Assembly: GCA_031082315.1 (NCBI GenBank)
Contig: JAVHLC010000003.1
Coordinates: forward strand, 1-64,000
Length of the DNA stretch: 64,000 nt
Direction of reading: 5' to 3'
Source of the DNA: Thermodesulfobacteriota bacterium
GTDB lineage: Bacteria > Desulfobacterota > QYQD01
The translations under genes were made by a program, and so were the position numbers. Under the pieces are notes generated by a model, which saw nothing but the letters and a program-made list of their open reading frames with translations, was not told where the DNA came from and ran no database searches. Below are positions 1 to 8,643 of the stretch, piece after piece. How positions within the stretch are numbered: the first letter of the stretch is position 1; the number at the start of each line of letters is the position of its first letter.

Positions 1-19
1 CTCTTCATTTCTGCCATAC

Positions 20-559
20 TCAAGCAACTCTGTCCATAGATGTCAGTATAGCCCACAATACCTTCAAAGCATGACTTTGAGAGTTTTGATAGTCACTTGT
101 TTTTAGAAGGTTAATTTGTTTTTTTAGTAATTCTCTTGTCTTTATATCTTGCCCTAATTTTTCAAAAGACCAAGCTGCATATCTATATGGAAGGATATTG
201 CCAGGGTCTTGAGAAATTGCTTCAAAACATAGCTTGATAGCCTCATCATAAAGCCCTGCTTCATAAAGTTCATATGCTCTATCTGCTTTAGAGTTTGCTT
301 GAAGTTTCCATGCCTCTGATGTCGTTTTTTTGTGTTTTGCTTCGGCCTCTCTCAACGAATATTCCATCTCAATTCGTGCATCTCCAATTGCAAATTCTAT
401 AGACTCTCTTTGTTCTTCAAGCATTCTTTCCTGTTCTCTTAGCGAGTCTTCTAACGCTTCTGTTTGTTCTTTGTTTGTTTGCTCAAGTTTTTCTTTTATA
501 GAGCATGTAGGACAAGACCAGCCATTATAAATGGTTCCACATGTATAGCATTTAGCCAT
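20..559 (-). CDS. zinc-ribbon, coiled-coil and TPR-like protein of unknown function
   Basis: I do not recognise this 179-residue protein as a named family. Residues 4-19 form a zinc-ribbon-like knuckle (Cys4, Cys7, Cys16, Cys19, spaced CxxC-x8-CxxC). Residues about 22-90 are strongly charged and Glu/Gln-rich, as in a coiled coil. Residues about 95-140 resemble one or two TPR helices, with a YDEAIKLCFEAISQDPGN segment. There is no signal peptide or membrane segment, so it is probably cytoplasmic, perhaps a protein-binding adaptor. The ATG is preceded by a GGGGGA ribosome site. The gene is A/T-richer than the metabolic genes further right and faces away from a hairpin-rich gap, which fits accessory DNA. 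Function is open. Confidence 0.7.
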   Translation of the reverse strand: MAKCYTCGTIYNGWSCPTCSIKEKLEQTNKEQTEALEDSLREQERMLEEQRESIEFAIGDARIEMEYSLREAEAKHKKTTSEAWKLQANSKADRAYELYEAGLYDEAIKLCFEAISQDPGNILPYRYAAWSFEKLGQDIKTRELLKKQINLLKTSDYQNSQSHALKVLWAILTSMDRVA

Positions 560-971
560 AATATTTCCCCCTTCTTTTTAATTACTGCTGGCTATGAGCG
601 CATAACGGGCTGGCGGGTTGGCGATGCGCCCCGAAGGGACATTTCAGCGAAGCCGCTAAACCATGAGACAGGCGGCGTCGCGAGCGACTCTCCTACCTTT
701 TCGAAGCCTGTCACGGTTGGTTGGAGAGGCTGAGCTGCCGCCAAACTGCCAGCCCGATAGGCGGGACCGACAGGGCTTTTCACTAACCTTCCTAAGCCTG
801 ACCCCGATTATTACTCCCCTCCCTACCGGGAAGCATCCCGAAGCCTGCCGAGCAAGCGGAGCGAGCGATGTCCTGCCTATCGTTTGCAGGCCAAAAGAAA
901 TGCGAAGCATTTGTTGAGTAGCCTTTTGCTTTTGGCCTGTTGTTATCTGCTGCTGCTGGCTGCACTCCTTA
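560..971. other. hairpin-rich noncoding stretch between accessory genes
   Basis: No convincing gene lies here. The stretch is GC-richer than its flanks and packed with short inverted repeats. GACAGGC (667-673) pairs with GCCTGTC (706-712). CGGGA and TCCCG (827-840) pair around a four-base loop. CAGGCCAAAAG (887-897) pairs with CTTTTGGCCTG (929-939) and encloses AAATGC-GAA-GCATTT (898-912). The sequence GCGAAGC, a very stable DNA mini-hairpin, occurs at least twice. A recombination site or structured RNA is possible, but I could not match strict integron attC core sites. Confidence 0.5.
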
Positions 972-1232
972 TTATGGGTTTTTGAGTACCTCATCATGGT
1001 CTCCAACGACACGTAGCAATATCGACTCGCCATCATATTGCCAAGTCATGCGAATCGCCATATTGATGCTGCATTCAAAAATGTTGTCGGTGCCCTGAAC
1101 CTTCTTTGTTCTTAATGACGGGTAATGAGGATTCTTGCTCATTAAATCTAGTTTCTTGTGCAGGGTCTTCTGTTCATCTTTAGAAAGCTGTCTATAGGAT
1201 TTCTTAAACCTCTCTGTAAAAATGAGTTCCAT
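972..1232 (-). CDS. RelE/ParE-superfamily toxin
   Basis: This 86-residue basic protein has the size and pattern of a RelE/YafQ-type toxin, which in characterised members cleaves mRNA at the ribosome or otherwise blocks growth. Visible hallmarks are the start MELIFTERFKKSYRQL, a helical KDEQKTLHKKL segment, and a C-terminal beta run with MTWQYDGESILLRVVGDHD. It follows the antitoxin gene with only three bases between stop and start, so the two are almost certainly co-translated. The family call is by pattern only; whether it still poisons cells cannot be read from sequence. Confidence 0.75.
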   Translation of the reverse strand: MELIFTERFKKSYRQLSKDEQKTLHKKLDLMSKNPHYPSLRTKKVQGTDNIFECSINMAIRMTWQYDGESILLRVVGDHDEVLKNP

Positions 1233-1235
1233 CGC

Positions 1236-1505
1236 TTATAAATCCAGCTTTTCTATTAGTTCTTTCACGTCTTTGGCCTTTTGCACCCTGCCGTGTTTGA
1301 TATCATCATCAGCTTCCCTCTCCATTTCCTGCCATTTCTTAGACCAAAACCAGGATTGTGATCTATCAATAACAAGAACGGGTTTGATGATGATCTTGTC
1401 GTCCTCTATAATGATGTCCAGATTATCGCCTTCCTGCAACTTCATTTTCTTTACGACTTCGCTAGGCAACGTTACCTGCGATCGGCGTCTCAGTTGTGTG
1501 ATCAT
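1236..1505 (-). CDS. AbrB/SpoVT-type antitoxin
   Basis: This 89-residue protein begins with a swapped-hairpin AbrB DNA-binding domain (RRRSQVTLPSEVVKKMKLQEG, then DNLDIIIEDDKIIIKP), as in MazE- and VapB-like antitoxins. The acidic, helical C-terminus would wrap the partner toxin. It is the first gene of a two-gene unit with the RelE-like toxin. Known systems of this kind repress their own promoter through the AbrB domain, so autoregulation is likely, though no operator was identified. An AbrB antitoxin paired with a RelE-fold toxin is a less common but known combination. Confidence 0.75.
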   Translation of the reverse strand: MITQLRRRSQVTLPSEVVKKMKLQEGDNLDIIIEDDKIIIKPVLVIDRSQSWFWSKKWQEMEREADDDIKHGRVQKAKDVKELIEKLDL

Positions 1506-1589
1506 AGTACCATCTCCTGATCTGAATTTCCTACATTCGTATTATATCATAATTCAAATTTTAGTCAACCGCTTCTGACGTTTGCTTCT

Positions 1590-1686
1590 TAAGCACCACG
1601 TGGCTGTCGCGTTGCCGTGTCTCCTCGAAGCCCAAACGTTCCAGTGCTTTCGGTGGACCGAGCCCACCCTACTTGGCTTGAACGCT
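1590..1686. repeat. possible MITE-like remnant beside rlmD
   Basis: The gap between the antitoxin promoter region and the rlmD stop holds a GTAGGGTGGGCTCGGTCCACC segment (minus strand), a GGTGG/CCACC hairpin resembling a widespread interspersed bacterial repeat. No second copy was noticed in this window, so the call rests on resemblance alone. The hairpin could instead serve as a weak terminator for rlmD. Confidence 0.3.
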
Positions 1687-2976
1687 TTAACACACAAACA
1701 GGCTGAGACTCTCAATGTGGTACGTCTGTGGGAACATATCGAGGGGTTGAGAACGGACCAGGTCAAAGCCTTCTGCCCGCAGATGGTTTATGTCACGGGC
1801 CAGTGTGGCCGGGTCACAGGAGATATAGAGGATTCTGGAAGGCCTCAGGAAGGGGAGCTTCTTTATTATGTCCCGGCATCCCTGGCGGGGTGGGTCAAGC
1901 AGGATCAGGTCGAAGCATTGTTTCTTCCTTATAAGCATATCAATACCTGCTGCGACCTCTTCCTGCAAGAAGGTAATATTATCGAGCCTGTTTACGGTCT
2001 TATTAAAGATGGCGTTTTTTACACTTAAAGGATGCGCTTCTATCCCGGTTACCTCTTTAGCTTTTCCGGCCAGGGGCAGGGTAAAATTACCCATGCCGCA
2101 AAAGAGGTCCAGCGCCTTATGATCTGATGAAACGCCTGCCCACTCCTTGACTTTGGTGATGAGGATATCATTTTGCGATGTATTTACCTGTGCGAATACG
2201 CCCGGGAAGAGAAAGTAGGTAAGGCCGTCTCCTTCCTGCACGAAAAGCTTAAGGCTGTCTTCCCTGCTGAAGTCCATCTGTGCCGGAAGACCGCCGGGCC
2301 CCTGAATTACGCATCTTTTAACATCGGGTATCCGGCCGGATTGAAGCCGTATAGCATTCTCATCGGCCTGAGAAAGCGGCCTGGCGGTGTGCAGGATGAG
2401 GACTCCCAGGACTTCTTCAGGGCTGACCATAATTTCAATTCCGGCCAGCTTTTGCAAAGAGGATAAGGGGAGGGCATCTTTTATGTCCTTTATTATCCGG
2501 TTGATCAGGGAATGAGCAATCTTGCAGTCTTCTATCTCCACGATTTCATATGAATGCGCAGCGAAAAAGCCGATCCGGCCTTCTTTGACATGCAGGCGCA
2601 CGCGGTTCCGGTAACCAAAGGCTACCGGTGAGGGAAGGATAGGCAGGATTTTTTCGCCGGCAACGTGCGCTATACGGGCCAGGGTTTCCCGGAAGATATC
2701 TTCTTTAAAAGAGAGCTGGTCCTGATAGGCGATATGCTGCCACTGGCAGCCCCCGCAGCGGCCAAAGTGAGGGCAGGGGGCCGGAATGCGCCCGGGTGAG
2801 GGAGCGAGAATCCTGAGGATCAGCCCCTTATCGTAGCGCTTTTTGCTTTCTTCGATGCGGGCCTCAATTATTTCCCCCGGGAGCGTAAGGGGGATGAACA
2901 CTACCTTGCCGTCTATGCGGCCTAGTCCGCTTCCTCCGTAAACCAGACGTTCTATGGTGACAGTTTTGATCGGCAT
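1687..2976 (-). CDS. rlmD: 23S rRNA (uracil-C5)-methyltransferase, RlmD/TrmA family
   Basis: The 429-residue product matches the RlmD (RumA) architecture: an N-terminal TRAM RNA-binding domain (about 1-60), an iron-sulfur cluster motif CPHFGRCGGC (about 68-77) with a fourth Cys in the IEDC segment, and a Rossmann SAM-dependent methyltransferase domain with DLFCGMGNFTLPLA. The catalytic loop ISCDPATLARD carries the nucleophilic Cys. Family members methylate C5 of U1939 or related uridines in 23S rRNA using SAM; the exact target (RlmD, RlmC or TrmA type) cannot be fixed here. Length is normal. It lies just downstream of nth on the same strand. Confidence 0.9.
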   Translation of the reverse strand: MPIKTVTIERLVYGGSGLGRIDGKVVFIPLTLPGEIIEARIEESKKRYDKGLILRILAPSPGRIPAPCPHFGRCGGCQWQHIAYQDQLSFKEDIFRETLARIAHVAGEKILPILPSPVAFGYRNRVRLHVKEGRIGFFAAHSYEIVEIEDCKIAHSLINRIIKDIKDALPLSSLQKLAGIEIMVSPEEVLGVLILHTARPLSQADENAIRLQSGRIPDVKRCVIQGPGGLPAQMDFSREDSLKLFVQEGDGLTYFLFPGVFAQVNTSQNDILITKVKEWAGVSSDHKALDLFCGMGNFTLPLAGKAKEVTGIEAHPLSVKNAIFNKTVNRLDNITFLQEEVAAGIDMLIRKKQCFDLILLDPPRQGCRDIIKKLPFLRPSRILYISCDPATLARDINHLRAEGFDLVRSQPLDMFPQTYHIESLSLFVC

Positions 2977-3010
2977 TATGGATCAGAATTCAAAATACAG
3001 CCTTCGGCTC

Positions 3011-3694
3011 TCAGTTTTGAGCTTCTCCCTGGCCGGCGTCCAGGCTGGACGGGCAAAGACGCCGCACCACGCAACGTTTGCATCCCGGGGCCCGGGCCTT
3101 GCATATCTTGCGCCCGTGGTCAATGAGGATGTAGGAAAGATCGAACCAGTATTTTCCGGGGATAATGGCCATCAGATCTTTTTCGATCTTATCCGGGTCA
3201 TTTTCTGTAGTAAATCCCAGTCGATAAGCCAGCCGTCGGACATGGGTATCCACGGCTATGCCTTCCACGATGCCAAAGGCATTGGAAAGGACGATGTTGG
3301 CCGTTTTCCGGGCCACGCCGGGTAAGGTAATAAGTTCGTCCATGGTCTGTGGAATCCTGCCGCCGAACTTCTCCAATATCAGCTCACAGCAGGCCTTTAT
3401 GTTCCTGGCCTTATTCCGGAAAAAGCCGGCGCTCTTGATGGCCTCCTCAAGCCCCGGTAAGGAGGCCCGGGCATAGGACTCAACAGTAGGATATTTTTTA
3501 AACAGAGAAACCGTGACCTTATTTACCTGTTCGTCAGTACACTGGGCCGAAAGTATGGTGGCCACCAGGAGCTCCAGGGGATTACGGTAAGAAAGGGCTA
3601 TTTTCGCATCAGGATATTCTTTGCGGAGTATCTCAAAGATATGCAATATCTCCGGCGCAGACAATCTATCTGCTCGTTTGGGTAGATCATCCAC
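3011..3694 (-). CDS. nth: endonuclease III (DNA glycosylase/AP lyase)
   Basis: This 227-residue protein is a full-length endonuclease III, which removes oxidised pyrimidines and nicks the abasic site in base excision repair. It shows the helix-hairpin-helix LPGVARKTANIVLSNAFG with the catalytic Lys, the following VDTHVRR segment with the catalytic Asp, and a C-terminal [4Fe-4S] motif C-x6-C-x2-C-x5-C. I chose the GTG start because AGGAGG sits seven bases upstream and no ATG gives the full domain. rlmD follows after about 35 bases and may be co-transcribed. Confidence 0.93.
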   Translation of the reverse strand: MDDLPKRADRLSAPEILHIFEILRKEYPDAKIALSYRNPLELLVATILSAQCTDEQVNKVTVSLFKKYPTVESYARASLPGLEEAIKSAGFFRNKARNIKACCELILEKFGGRIPQTMDELITLPGVARKTANIVLSNAFGIVEGIAVDTHVRRLAYRLGFTTENDPDKIEKDLMAIIPGKYWFDLSYILIDHGRKICKARAPGCKRCVVRRLCPSSLDAGQGEAQN

Positions 3695-3718
3695 AGATTT
3701 TCCTCCTGCTTAATTAGT

Positions 3719-3921
3719 TCCCATCCGAAAATCCAAAAATTCCGGATGGGGGCAATCGGCACTCAGCTATCGGCATGAAGCCGGTCCACCGTTCACTGTT
3801 GACCGTTTACCGAAAGAAAATATCGGACAACGGTTAACGGATAACGGATAACAAACATGCTGATGGCTGAAAGCGTGAATCCGGAAACGGTAGTTTCCGG
3901 ATGAACACTAATTATTATTTT
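3719..3921. repeat. family A repeat, copy 1, with an inserted block
   Basis: Copy 1 starts with a CATCC ... GGATG hairpin near 3722-3750, contains CAGCTATCGGC-type words, and ends with a CCGGAAAC/GTTTCCGG hairpin near 3892-3901. Positions 3781-3863 are near-identical in reverse complement to 6923-7005, with one mismatch seen. No gene lies in the gap between nth and the receiver protein. Confidence 0.75.
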
Positions 3922-4029
3922 AATGGCTCTAAGGGAAAAAACAAGCCGGTTTCTCATTCCCGAAGGCATCCGGCCGCCTGATAGATAAAAAGCTGTTTAC
4001 TTTTACCTCAATATAAAATATAAATTTTA

Positions 4030-4147
4030 GTAACACGTTAGGTGTTGGAAACCGTCCTACATTCAGAAAAGGCTATTAATCTGGAACTCAGGAAATCAGG
4101 AAAAGATAGGCCCTCTTTATTTGGGTTTGCACTTTCCTGAGTTCCTG
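4030..4147. repeat. family C repeat, copy 1
   Basis: The element begins GTAACACGTTAGGTGTT and contains GGAACTCAGGAAATCAGG, pairing with CCTGAGTTCC at the right end. The first 64 bases recur as a direct repeat near 58939 with a handful of mismatches. It ends about 40 bases before the receiver gene. Confidence 0.7.
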
Positions 4148-4188
4148 ATTTGGTATATTTTTTTACACTTTTTACGAGATCATCAAAA

Positions 4189-4557
4189 ATGGCTAAGGTT
4201 TTAATCGTCGATGATGAAGAAAACATAAGGTACCTGTATTCAGAAGAATTAAAGGCCGACGGATACGAGGTGATTACGACCGACAGCGGATACAAGCTTC
4301 TAGAGCGCATAGAAAAAGAACGTCCTGATATTATATTGCTCGATATCAAGATGGCCGACTATGATGGATTAGACTTGCTCCAGGATATACGAAATAAATA
4401 TTACAACCTGCCGGTCATACTCTGTACTGCCTACGACAGTTATAAAAGTGATGTAAAAACTATCGCGGCAGATTCTTATGTGATTAAGTCTTTTGACCTT
4501 ACGGAACTGAAAAAAAAGATTACCCAGGCCCTGGAAAGCGCGGTCCCTCAGACGTAA
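4189..4557 (+). CDS. single-domain response regulator (REC only)
   Basis: The product is a 122-residue stand-alone receiver domain. It carries the acidic pocket (VDDEEN), the phospho-acceptor Asp in LLDIK, the switch Thr in CTAYDS and the conserved Lys in VIKSFD. The usual Lys-Pro pair is Lys-Ser here. There is no output domain, so it probably acts as a CheY/Spo0F-like relay or phosphate sink. I chose the internal ATG (MAKVLIVDD) over an upstream TTG because receiver domains start there; no strong ribosome site is visible, and the sequence before the start resembles the end of a family B repeat. It converges on lptG. Confidence 0.85.
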   Translation: MAKVLIVDDEENIRYLYSEELKADGYEVITTDSGYKLLERIEKERPDIILLDIKMADYDGLDLLQDIRNKYYNLPVILCTAYDSYKSDVKTIAADSYVIKSFDLTELKKKITQALESAVPQT

Positions 4558-4573
4558 GGGCCTAAATTATCCC

Positions 4574-5653
4574 CTATTGCCACACCGCCCGCCATCCGGA
4601 CGCGCCGAGCGCGCCGAACAGCATCAGCGGAAACCAGGCAGCGACAAATGGCGGAAGCAGTCCTGCCTTCCCCATGGTCAGGCTAAAATTCCAGGTTATC
4701 CAGACCACAAACACCAGAAACATGCCCAGGCTTATGCCCAGTGCGATGCTCGATTTTAGTCTCCTCCAGAGCAAGGCTGGTATGCCGAGGAGAAGCAGAA
4801 TCGGGCCTAGTGCCGGGTACGCAAGCCTCGCCTGTAAATCTACCCGGTAAGGGGTCGTATCCTGCCCCTGGTGTTTCAGCTTCTGAATATAAACCGAGAG
4901 CTCTTCGAAGCTCATTTCGTCTGCTTTTTGGGTCATCTCCCTGAAATCTGCCGGACGTTCAGCCAAGTTAATAAGTTGCTCATCAAAAGGGATTATTTTA
5001 TAAGATCTATCGCTCTCCAGGGTCTTCAGCCGGCCTTCCTTGAAAAGCCAGCTATGATTGGTCCACTTGGCTGCGCGGGCATAGATAATTTTTTTCGGGT
5101 AAAAGTCCTGGTCAAAAACGAAAATTTCTATATCCTGCAGGAGCTTCCGGTCCGGGCTAAAGTGGCCGATGGAATATATGGCGTTCTCCCCTTTAAACCA
5201 GAACTTATCTTTTCCAAGTAACCCCTTGGGCTGCTTTTTCTTAACCTGTACATCCCATATAAAATTAGTCTTCACCATAGTCAAAGGGACAACACCTTCC
5301 TTTATCTGAAAAAGCAGAACGCTCAAAAGGAATGCGGCCCAGAAGATCGGTTTGGTCGTCTGTAAGAGATTTCTCCCTATAGATTTCATGGCCAGCATCT
5401 CATTGCCGCGAATAAGCAGGCTGATAGTCAAAACCCCGGCCATGAGAATTGCTACCGGCTCCATCTGGGTTATGATCAGGGGAATCTTATACACAAAATA
5501 CGTTAGCATAGCGGAGGCCGGCAGATTGACCTCCAGGAAGTTGTCTATCTTTTCAAAGAAATCGACCAGAAGATAGATGAAGACAAAGATACCGAGTACC
5601 AGAAGAAAAAGGCGTATAAACTCCTTGAGTATATAACGATTTAGTACGTACAT
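4574..5653 (-). CDS. lptG: lipopolysaccharide export permease LptG
   Basis: The 359-residue product is a YjgP/YjgQ-family permease. With LptF and the ATPase LptB it extracts LPS from the inner membrane and passes it to the LptC-A bridge. Transmembrane segments occur near residues 12-32, 50-70, 97-115 and, at the C-terminus, three between about 270 and 355. The middle 140-260 region is the periplasmic beta-jellyroll. It follows lptF on the same strand after about 45 bases, the usual order. Assignment as LptG rather than LptF rests on order and the MYVLNRYILKEF start. lptA, lptB and lptC are not in the window. Confidence 0.88.
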   Translation of the reverse strand: MYVLNRYILKEFIRLFLLVLGIFVFIYLLVDFFEKIDNFLEVNLPASAMLTYFVYKIPLIITQMEPVAILMAGVLTISLLIRGNEMLAMKSIGRNLLQTTKPIFWAAFLLSVLLFQIKEGVVPLTMVKTNFIWDVQVKKKQPKGLLGKDKFWFKGENAIYSIGHFSPDRKLLQDIEIFVFDQDFYPKKIIYARAAKWTNHSWLFKEGRLKTLESDRSYKIIPFDEQLINLAERPADFREMTQKADEMSFEELSVYIQKLKHQGQDTTPYRVDLQARLAYPALGPILLLLGIPALLWRRLKSSIALGISLGMFLVFVVWITWNFSLTMGKAGLLPPFVAAWFPLMLFGALGASGWRAVWQ

Positions 5654-5698
5654 TTAAGTATCCGGCCTTGAGCCTTCAGCCTTGAGCTTTGAGCTTCC

Positions 5699-6898
5699 TT
5701 ATTTATCTCCGCGCCCTTTGCGGCTAATGGCGGCGGTGTCCTTCGATCTTTCCAGGCGTTCGGATAGACTTTGCAATATTTCCATGAACCAGATGGGACG
5801 TTCCCCGTTGGTCTTCACCGTGAGGTAAACGGCCAGGAGAGCAAATATGATATTAGGCACCCACATGCCGATAGCAGGATAGACCACCCCTGTTTCCCCA
5901 AGCCCCTTGGCCAGGGCCAACATCAAATAATAAAGGAGGAAGACTGTAAGGCCGATGGATATGCCAAATGAAGTGCCGGCAAATCTCGATTGGGCCCCCA
6001 GAGCGGCTCCCACCAGTCCCAAGATAATACAGGCTACGGGCAAGGCCATCTTCCGGTGTAATTCCATGAGCAACGAATAATATTCCGGGGAGGAGAGCGG
6101 GGCTTCCTTTAGCCTGTCCCGTATCTCACCCAGAGACATCTCACTTTTACCCTTTTCCACTATCTCACTATGGCCTGTAGATTGGGGGCCCAGGGTCAGG
6201 GCATATTTCTCGAAGTGGATGGTCTGGGCCGATCGCCAATCCCTCCCAACACGGTGAATGCTGCCGTCCCGCAGATAAAGAACCAGGACCAGGCGTTCCG
6301 GACGGGGGACAATCCATCCTTCCCTGGCCACAATGGCGTTGCCGGCCTCCGGCCTTCGCACATCGCTTATATAAACGCCGTCCAGCCGGCCATTTTCCCT
6401 GGAAATATTTCGGACATATATAACGATATCCTTGAAGGCATTACTGAATTCACCCTCCCGCACCCCTAAATCGGCCCGGATCTGCATTACCCTGAAAAGA
6501 AGGGTCTTCAGGGCATAATTCCCCCAGGGTTGCGCATAAATCGCGGTAAATAACGTAAGCAGATAGGCCGCAATGGATACCAGAATAGCCGGAGGCAGCA
6601 ATTGATAAAAGCTTATCCCGGACGCCTTGATGGCCAATATCTCCCGATCCTTGGCCATCCTGGTGTAGGTGAGCAGGGTCCCCAGGAGCGTAGCCATAGG
6701 AAGGGCAAACAGGAGAAGGTGCGGAAGCACAAATACCACTATCTGCAGGATACTCCCGAAAGACAGACCCCGGGTCAGCAGGAGTTCGGCCATAGGGGCC
6801 ATCTTTCCTAAAAGCAGGATGGAGGTAAGAACAAACAGGGAGGTAAAAAAAGTAGGCAGGATCTCTTTCAGCAGGTAGGAAAATAGTATCTTGTTCAT
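5699..6898 (-). CDS. lptF: lipopolysaccharide export permease LptF
   Basis: The 399-residue product is the LptF partner of the LPS export complex. The N-terminus MNKILFSYLLKEILPTF is followed by transmembrane helices near 15-35, 55-80 and 100-120, a periplasmic domain (about 130-265), and three C-terminal helices (about 275-370). The hydrophilic tail (ERLERSKDTAAISRKGRGDK) is longer than usual. It is the promoter-proximal gene of the lptF-lptG pair and is divergent from the dNTPase gene. The intergenic region upstream holds an inverted copy of a block found beyond lptG. Confidence 0.88.
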   Translation of the reverse strand: MNKILFSYLLKEILPTFFTSLFVLTSILLLGKMAPMAELLLTRGLSFGSILQIVVFVLPHLLLFALPMATLLGTLLTYTRMAKDREILAIKASGISFYQLLPPAILVSIAAYLLTLFTAIYAQPWGNYALKTLLFRVMQIRADLGVREGEFSNAFKDIVIYVRNISRENGRLDGVYISDVRRPEAGNAIVAREGWIVPRPERLVLVLYLRDGSIHRVGRDWRSAQTIHFEKYALTLGPQSTGHSEIVEKGKSEMSLGEIRDRLKEAPLSSPEYYSLLMELHRKMALPVACIILGLVGAALGAQSRFAGTSFGISIGLTVFLLYYLMLALAKGLGETGVVYPAIGMWVPNIIFALLAVYLTVKTNGERPIWFMEILQSLSERLERSKDTAAISRKGRGDK

Positions 6899-6922
6899 CT
6901 CATTATTCTGAGCGATTAGCTG

Positions 6923-7005
6923 TCAGCATGTTTGTTATCCGTTATCCGTTAACCGTTGTCCGACATTTTCTTTCGGTAAACGGTCAACAGTGAACGGTGG
7001 ACCGG
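6923..7005. repeat. inverted copy of the 3781-3863 block
   Basis: This segment is the reverse complement of 3781-3863 over about 83 bases, differing at one position that I can see. The two copies face each other around the receiver gene, lptG and lptF. Words such as CGGTTAACGGATAACGG resemble degenerate tandem units. Confidence 0.85.
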
Positions 7006-7182
7006 CTGAAGGCTGAGACCTGAATGCCAGCCCATTTGACATTCATTTGAACTTTTTTACGAAAGATAGGACTAATATCCCTAACATCTCATTTTTGTGA
7101 GATTGACACCCCGTTCAAAAAATGATAGGAGAGCGTGAGGGTAGCTAGAAGGGCATCATACCAGAAAGGAAGAAAAAAGCAA

Positions 7183-8229
7183 TTGTCCGAATCTATACGG
7201 CAGAAACTTGAAGAACAGGAGAGAAAAAACCTTTCTCCATATGCCGCCCTCAGCGCCCAAAGCCGCGGACGTCAGATACCGGAAAAGGAATGTCCGGTGC
7301 GCACGGCCTTTCAACGGGACCGGGATCGTATTCTCCACTGTAAATCCTTCCGTCGTCTAAAACACAAGACCCAGGTTTTCCTTTCCCCCACCGGCGACCA
7401 TTATCGCACCAGACTGACCCACGCCCTCGAGGTGGCCCAGATAGCCCGTACCATAGCCCGGGCCCTGAGACTGAACGAGGACTTAACCGAGGCTATTGCC
7501 CTGGGACATGACCTCGGCCACACTCCATTTGGACATGCCGGAGAAGCGGTGCTGAATGCCATATATCACGGGGGATTCGCCCATTATGAACAAAGTTTAC
7601 GGGTTGTGGACATACTGGAAAATAACGGCCGCGGGTTGAACCTAACCTATGAGGTCAGGGAGGGAATTCTAAAACACTCCAAGGGACGGGGGCAGATTCT
7701 ACCGGAAAATACTGAAGAACTGAGTTCGGACCTGGAAGGACAGATTGTGCGTATAGCGGATATCATTGCCTATATAAGTCATGATATAGACGATGCTATT
7801 CGTGGTAATGTAATCTCCATCAAGGACATACCGGATTCCTGCGTCAAAGCCTTAGGTAAAAGCCATTCCAAACGCATTGGGACCATGGTACTGGACTTGA
7901 TAGATTCTACCATCCAGGCCGGCGGCCAGAAATTGGTTATCAGGCCTGCTACAATGGAGGTTATGCTGGAATTGCGGGAATTTCTTTATCAAAATGTCTA
8001 TGAATCTGAGATAGTTCATAAGGAATTTATCAAGGCCAAAAAAATCCTGGAAGAACTCTATTACTACCTATTGGAAAAGGAAAATGTCTTTGACAAAGAA
8101 GCTAAGGTATATCCACCCGATACTCCCAGGGAAAGGATGGCCTGTGACTTCATTGCCGGTATGACCGATCGTTACGCCCTCAACCTGTATGAAAGCATCT
8201 TTATCCCCAAGCCCTGGATGATCTATTAA
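7183..8229 (+). CDS. dgt: deoxyguanosinetriphosphate triphosphohydrolase-like dNTPase
   Basis: The product is an HD-domain dNTPase that removes tripolyphosphate from dNTPs. Visible HD metal ligands are the [17 protein letters not shown] helix, the [11 protein letters not shown] motif and a later D in the [13 protein letters not shown] segment. The family-typical opening [13 protein letters not shown] is present. A GTG 48 bases upstream is also open, but the TTG used here matches the usual family N-terminus ([12 protein letters not shown]) and has AAGGAAG about ten bases before it. The gene stands alone between repeat-filled gaps. The call as dGTPase type 2-like is by family; the true nucleotide preference is unknown. 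Confidence 0.88.
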   Translation: MSESIRQKLEEQERKNLSPYAALSAQSRGRQIPEKECPVRTAFQRDRDRILHCKSFRRLKHKTQVFLSPTGDHYRTRLTHALEVAQIARTIARALRLNEDLTEAIALGHDLGHTPFGHAGEAVLNAIYHGGFAHYEQSLRVVDILENNGRGLNLTYEVREGILKHSKGRGQILPENTEELSSDLEGQIVRIADIIAYISHDIDDAIRGNVISIKDIPDSCVKALGKSHSKRIGTMVLDLIDSTIQAGGQKLVIRPATMEVMLELREFLYQNVYESEIVHKEFIKAKKILEELYYYLLEKENVFDKEAKVYPPDTPRERMACDFIAGMTDRYALNLYESIFIPKPWMIY

Positions 8230-8263
8230 AGCCTTGACACCTGGAAATGCCCTGTGTTAACTA

Positions 8264-8425
8264 GTTTTCGTCCGGAAACCAAAAAATTCCGGACGAGCTA
8301 TCAGCACTCAGCTATCAGCGTTCAGCTTAATGTATTGTTTGTCATAGGTTTTTGCTGACAGCTAATCGCTGATCGCTGAAAGCGTGAAGCCGGAAACAGT
8401 AGTTTCCGGATGAGCACTAACTAAA
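8264..8425. repeat. family A repeat, copy 2
   Basis: The element opens with TCCGGAAAC ... ATTCCGGA, continues with CAGCTATCAGCGTTCAGC words and a TTTTTGCTGACAGC segment, and closes with CCGGAAACAGTAGTTTCCGG followed by ATGAGCACTAA. It lies between dgt and valS. Confidence 0.8.
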
Positions 8426-8496
8426 ATCGTTACATTTACCGGACGCCAATTTTTGTCGATGTCCGCAGTAAGTTCGAAATTTAAAAAGTAAAATCT

Positions 8497-8600
8497 ACCG
8501 CAGAGGTCGCCGAGAACGCCGAGATAACATATTAAATAAGTTAAAATTTTTCTCTGCGTGCTCTGCGGTGAAAAACTTTTTTTATGAATTAATCGAATCT
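8497..8600. repeat. family B inverted repeat, copy 1
   Basis: ACCGCAGAG at the left pairs with CTCTGCGGT at 8561-8569 around an A/T-rich centre, and the right edge continues into TTTTTATGAATTAATCG. It precedes the valS ribosome site by a few dozen bases. Confidence 0.8.
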
Positions 8601-8643
8601 GCGTTCATCTGCGTCCCGGACATCTGGAAGGAAAACTGATTGT

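Noticed and set aside
560-971. Integron attC site
   Set aside because: GCATAAC and GTTATC-like edges do not meet the RYYYAAC/GTTRRRY core, and the spacing is too long for a single site. Kept only as a low-level possibility.
656-1036. 126-residue minus-strand frame through the hairpin-rich gap
   Set aside because: Composition is biased by the repeats, it overlaps the toxin gene, and no family pattern is visible.
1582-2028. 148-residue plus-strand frame opposite rlmD
   Set aside because: It lies antisense to a clear methyltransferase gene and lacks a ribosome site or motifs.
8430-8643. T-box or other leader before valS
   Set aside because: Only a family B repeat and A/T-rich sequence are present; no T-box core was seen.
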